Shown here: positions 5,062 through 5,761 of the stretch, in pieces
Layout: the number at the start of each line of letters is the position of its first letter
Position numbering within the stretch: position 1 is the first letter of the stretch
Assembly: GCA_900320765.1 (NCBI GenBank)
Contig: ONTN01000095.1
Location: forward strand, 1 to 5,761
Direction: 5' to 3'
DNA: 5,761 nt
Origin: an uncultured Eubacteriales bacterium
GTDB taxonomy: Bacteria > Bacillota > Clostridia > Oscillospirales > Oscillospiraceae
Notes under the pieces: model-generated
Database searches by the model: none
What the model saw: the letters and a program-made list of their open reading frames with translations, nothing else
What the model was told of the DNA's origin: nothing
Translations under genes and position numbers: made by a program

Positions 5062-5761
5062 ATGTATGACATTTTCATTTCCGTAATGCCGATCTGCGTG
5101 TGGGTGCTTGCCGCCCTGAACCTTCTTCTCACCGTGCTTTTATTCAGGACGTATGGGAAGAACAAGCATAACAAGCTTCCGTTCCTTATGGGCCTCGTCG
5201 CCTTCGGCCTGTTTTACGATGCGCTGATAATCGCCCTTGGAACCGTTATGAAGGATGGCGGCTTCCTTAAGGCTCTCAGTCAGGTCCGCTTTGCGCTCCA
5301 CGGCTTTCTGATCCCGCTTATAATACCCATCTCCGCCATGGCGATGAGGCTCAAGCCCAAAATGCTCAAAACCGTCTGGCTCGTGACCCTTATACTTATG
5401 CTCGTCGGCCTCATATCCGGCTTCTGCGTCAATACCGAGGCGAGAACGATCGGCGGAGTGACCCGCTACGCCTCATCTGCCGCAACACCTGGCTGGGCTG
5501 ACGGAGTACAGAACGCCCTGAGCTACGTGACGGTGTTCCTCATCATAATTGCCGGAGTCATCGTATTCTTCAAGGAGAAAAATCCGCATTTCTTCCTTGC
5601 CGGCTTTTTTATGCTCGCCTTTACGCTTCTGGGAATATTCCTCGGAAAAAGCCCGGACGGGGAGAAGACGAAAAGCCTTATGTTCTTCATCAGTATGTTC
5701 GGCGAGGTTCTTATGGCGGCCTTCTTCCTTCTCTTCCACAAAAAGCGCGCAAAGGATGACA
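5062..5761 (+). CDS. Seven-helix integral membrane protein of unknown family (3' end outside window)
   Basis: The frame is open from ATG 5062 to the last base (233 full codons), with an AAGGAGA site at 5044-5050 and a consensus promoter upstream. Hydrophobic segments predict seven membrane helices near residues 6-28, 40-62, 77-95, 103-123, 151-170, 176-195 and 204-226. The only long loop, about 124-150, is between helices 4 and 5 and contains VNTEARTIGGVTRYASSA. The short tail HKKRAKDD suggests the stop is just beyond the window. Polar residues in or near helices 2-3 stand out: Asp53 in FYDALIIALG, and Arg76 and His80 in RFALHGFLIP. I do not recognise the family, and no transporter, kinase or protease motif is evident. 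A sensor, small-molecule carrier or enzyme are all possible. The gene is probably the first of its transcription unit, because it has its own promoter with a possible operator. Confidence 0.85.
   Translation, partial: MYDIFISVMPICVWVLAALNLLLTVLLFRTYGKNKHNKLPFLMGLVAFGLFYDALIIALGTVMKDGGFLKALSQVRFALHGFLIPLIIPISAMAMRLKPKMLKTVWLVTLILMLVGLISGFCVNTEARTIGGVTRYASSAATPGWADGVQNALSYVTVFLIIIAGVIVFFKEKNPHFFLAGFFMLAFTLLGIFLGKSPDGEKTKSLMFFISMFGEVLMAAFFLLFHKKRAKDD

Noticed and set aside
5473..5739. Two overlapping minus-strand frames (88 and 72 codons) near the window end
   Set aside because: They are lysine/arginine-rich antisense images of the hydrophobic seven-helix protein, which has its own promoter and ribosome binding site.
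1..5761. Defence system, CRISPR array, prophage or insertion sequence
   Set aside because: No spaced direct repeats, transposase, integrase, nuclease or phage structural motifs were seen on either strand; the genes are housekeeping, surface and small membrane proteins.

Overview
The window looks like chromosomal DNA of a moderately GC-rich member of the Bacillota, most likely a gut-type Clostridia (Oscillospirales-like). The evidence is canonical GGAGG ribosome binding sites, sigma-A type promoters with TATAAT boxes, a secreted protein anchored by SLH domains with a Big2 Ig-like domain, and small DUF3592 and DUF2461 proteins. The genus cannot be fixed from the sequence alone. There are no tRNA or rRNA genes, CRISPR arrays, transposases or phage genes.

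Layout: (1) 1-744 is the 3' part of glyA (serine hydroxymethyltransferase), cut by the window start. (2) 745-859 is an AT-rich spacer with a possible -10 box inside an inverted repeat. (3) 860-3208 encodes a 782-residue secreted surface protein: signal peptide, two duplicated beta-helix-like modules with repeated GG(T/S/A/V)(F/Y) motifs, a Big2 domain, an acidic Pro/Asp linker and three SLH domains. (4) 3209-3386 holds a probable terminator and a strong extended -10 promoter. (5) 3387-3812 encodes a small two-helix DUF3592 membrane protein. It is followed, in the -1 frame and overlapping by 16 bases, by a 110-codon reading frame (3797-4129). The two look like one protein split by a frameshift. 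(6) A strong hairpin terminator at 4202-4228 serves the opposite-strand DUF2461 gene (4259-4930). (7) 4931-5061 carries back-to-back divergent promoters and an operator-like palindrome. (8) 5062 to the window end encodes a seven-helix membrane protein of unknown family, open at the window edge.

How the genes relate: these look like mostly separate transcription units, with housekeeping (glyA), cell-surface (SLH protein) and membrane or unknown genes side by side. I see no evidence of a defence system or pathway operon. The points most worth following up are the apparent frameshift in the DUF3592 gene, the palindrome TGGTATA-N7-TATACCA over the -10 of the seven-helix protein gene, and a sharp shift in codon use within the SLH-protein gene that suggests mosaic assembly.
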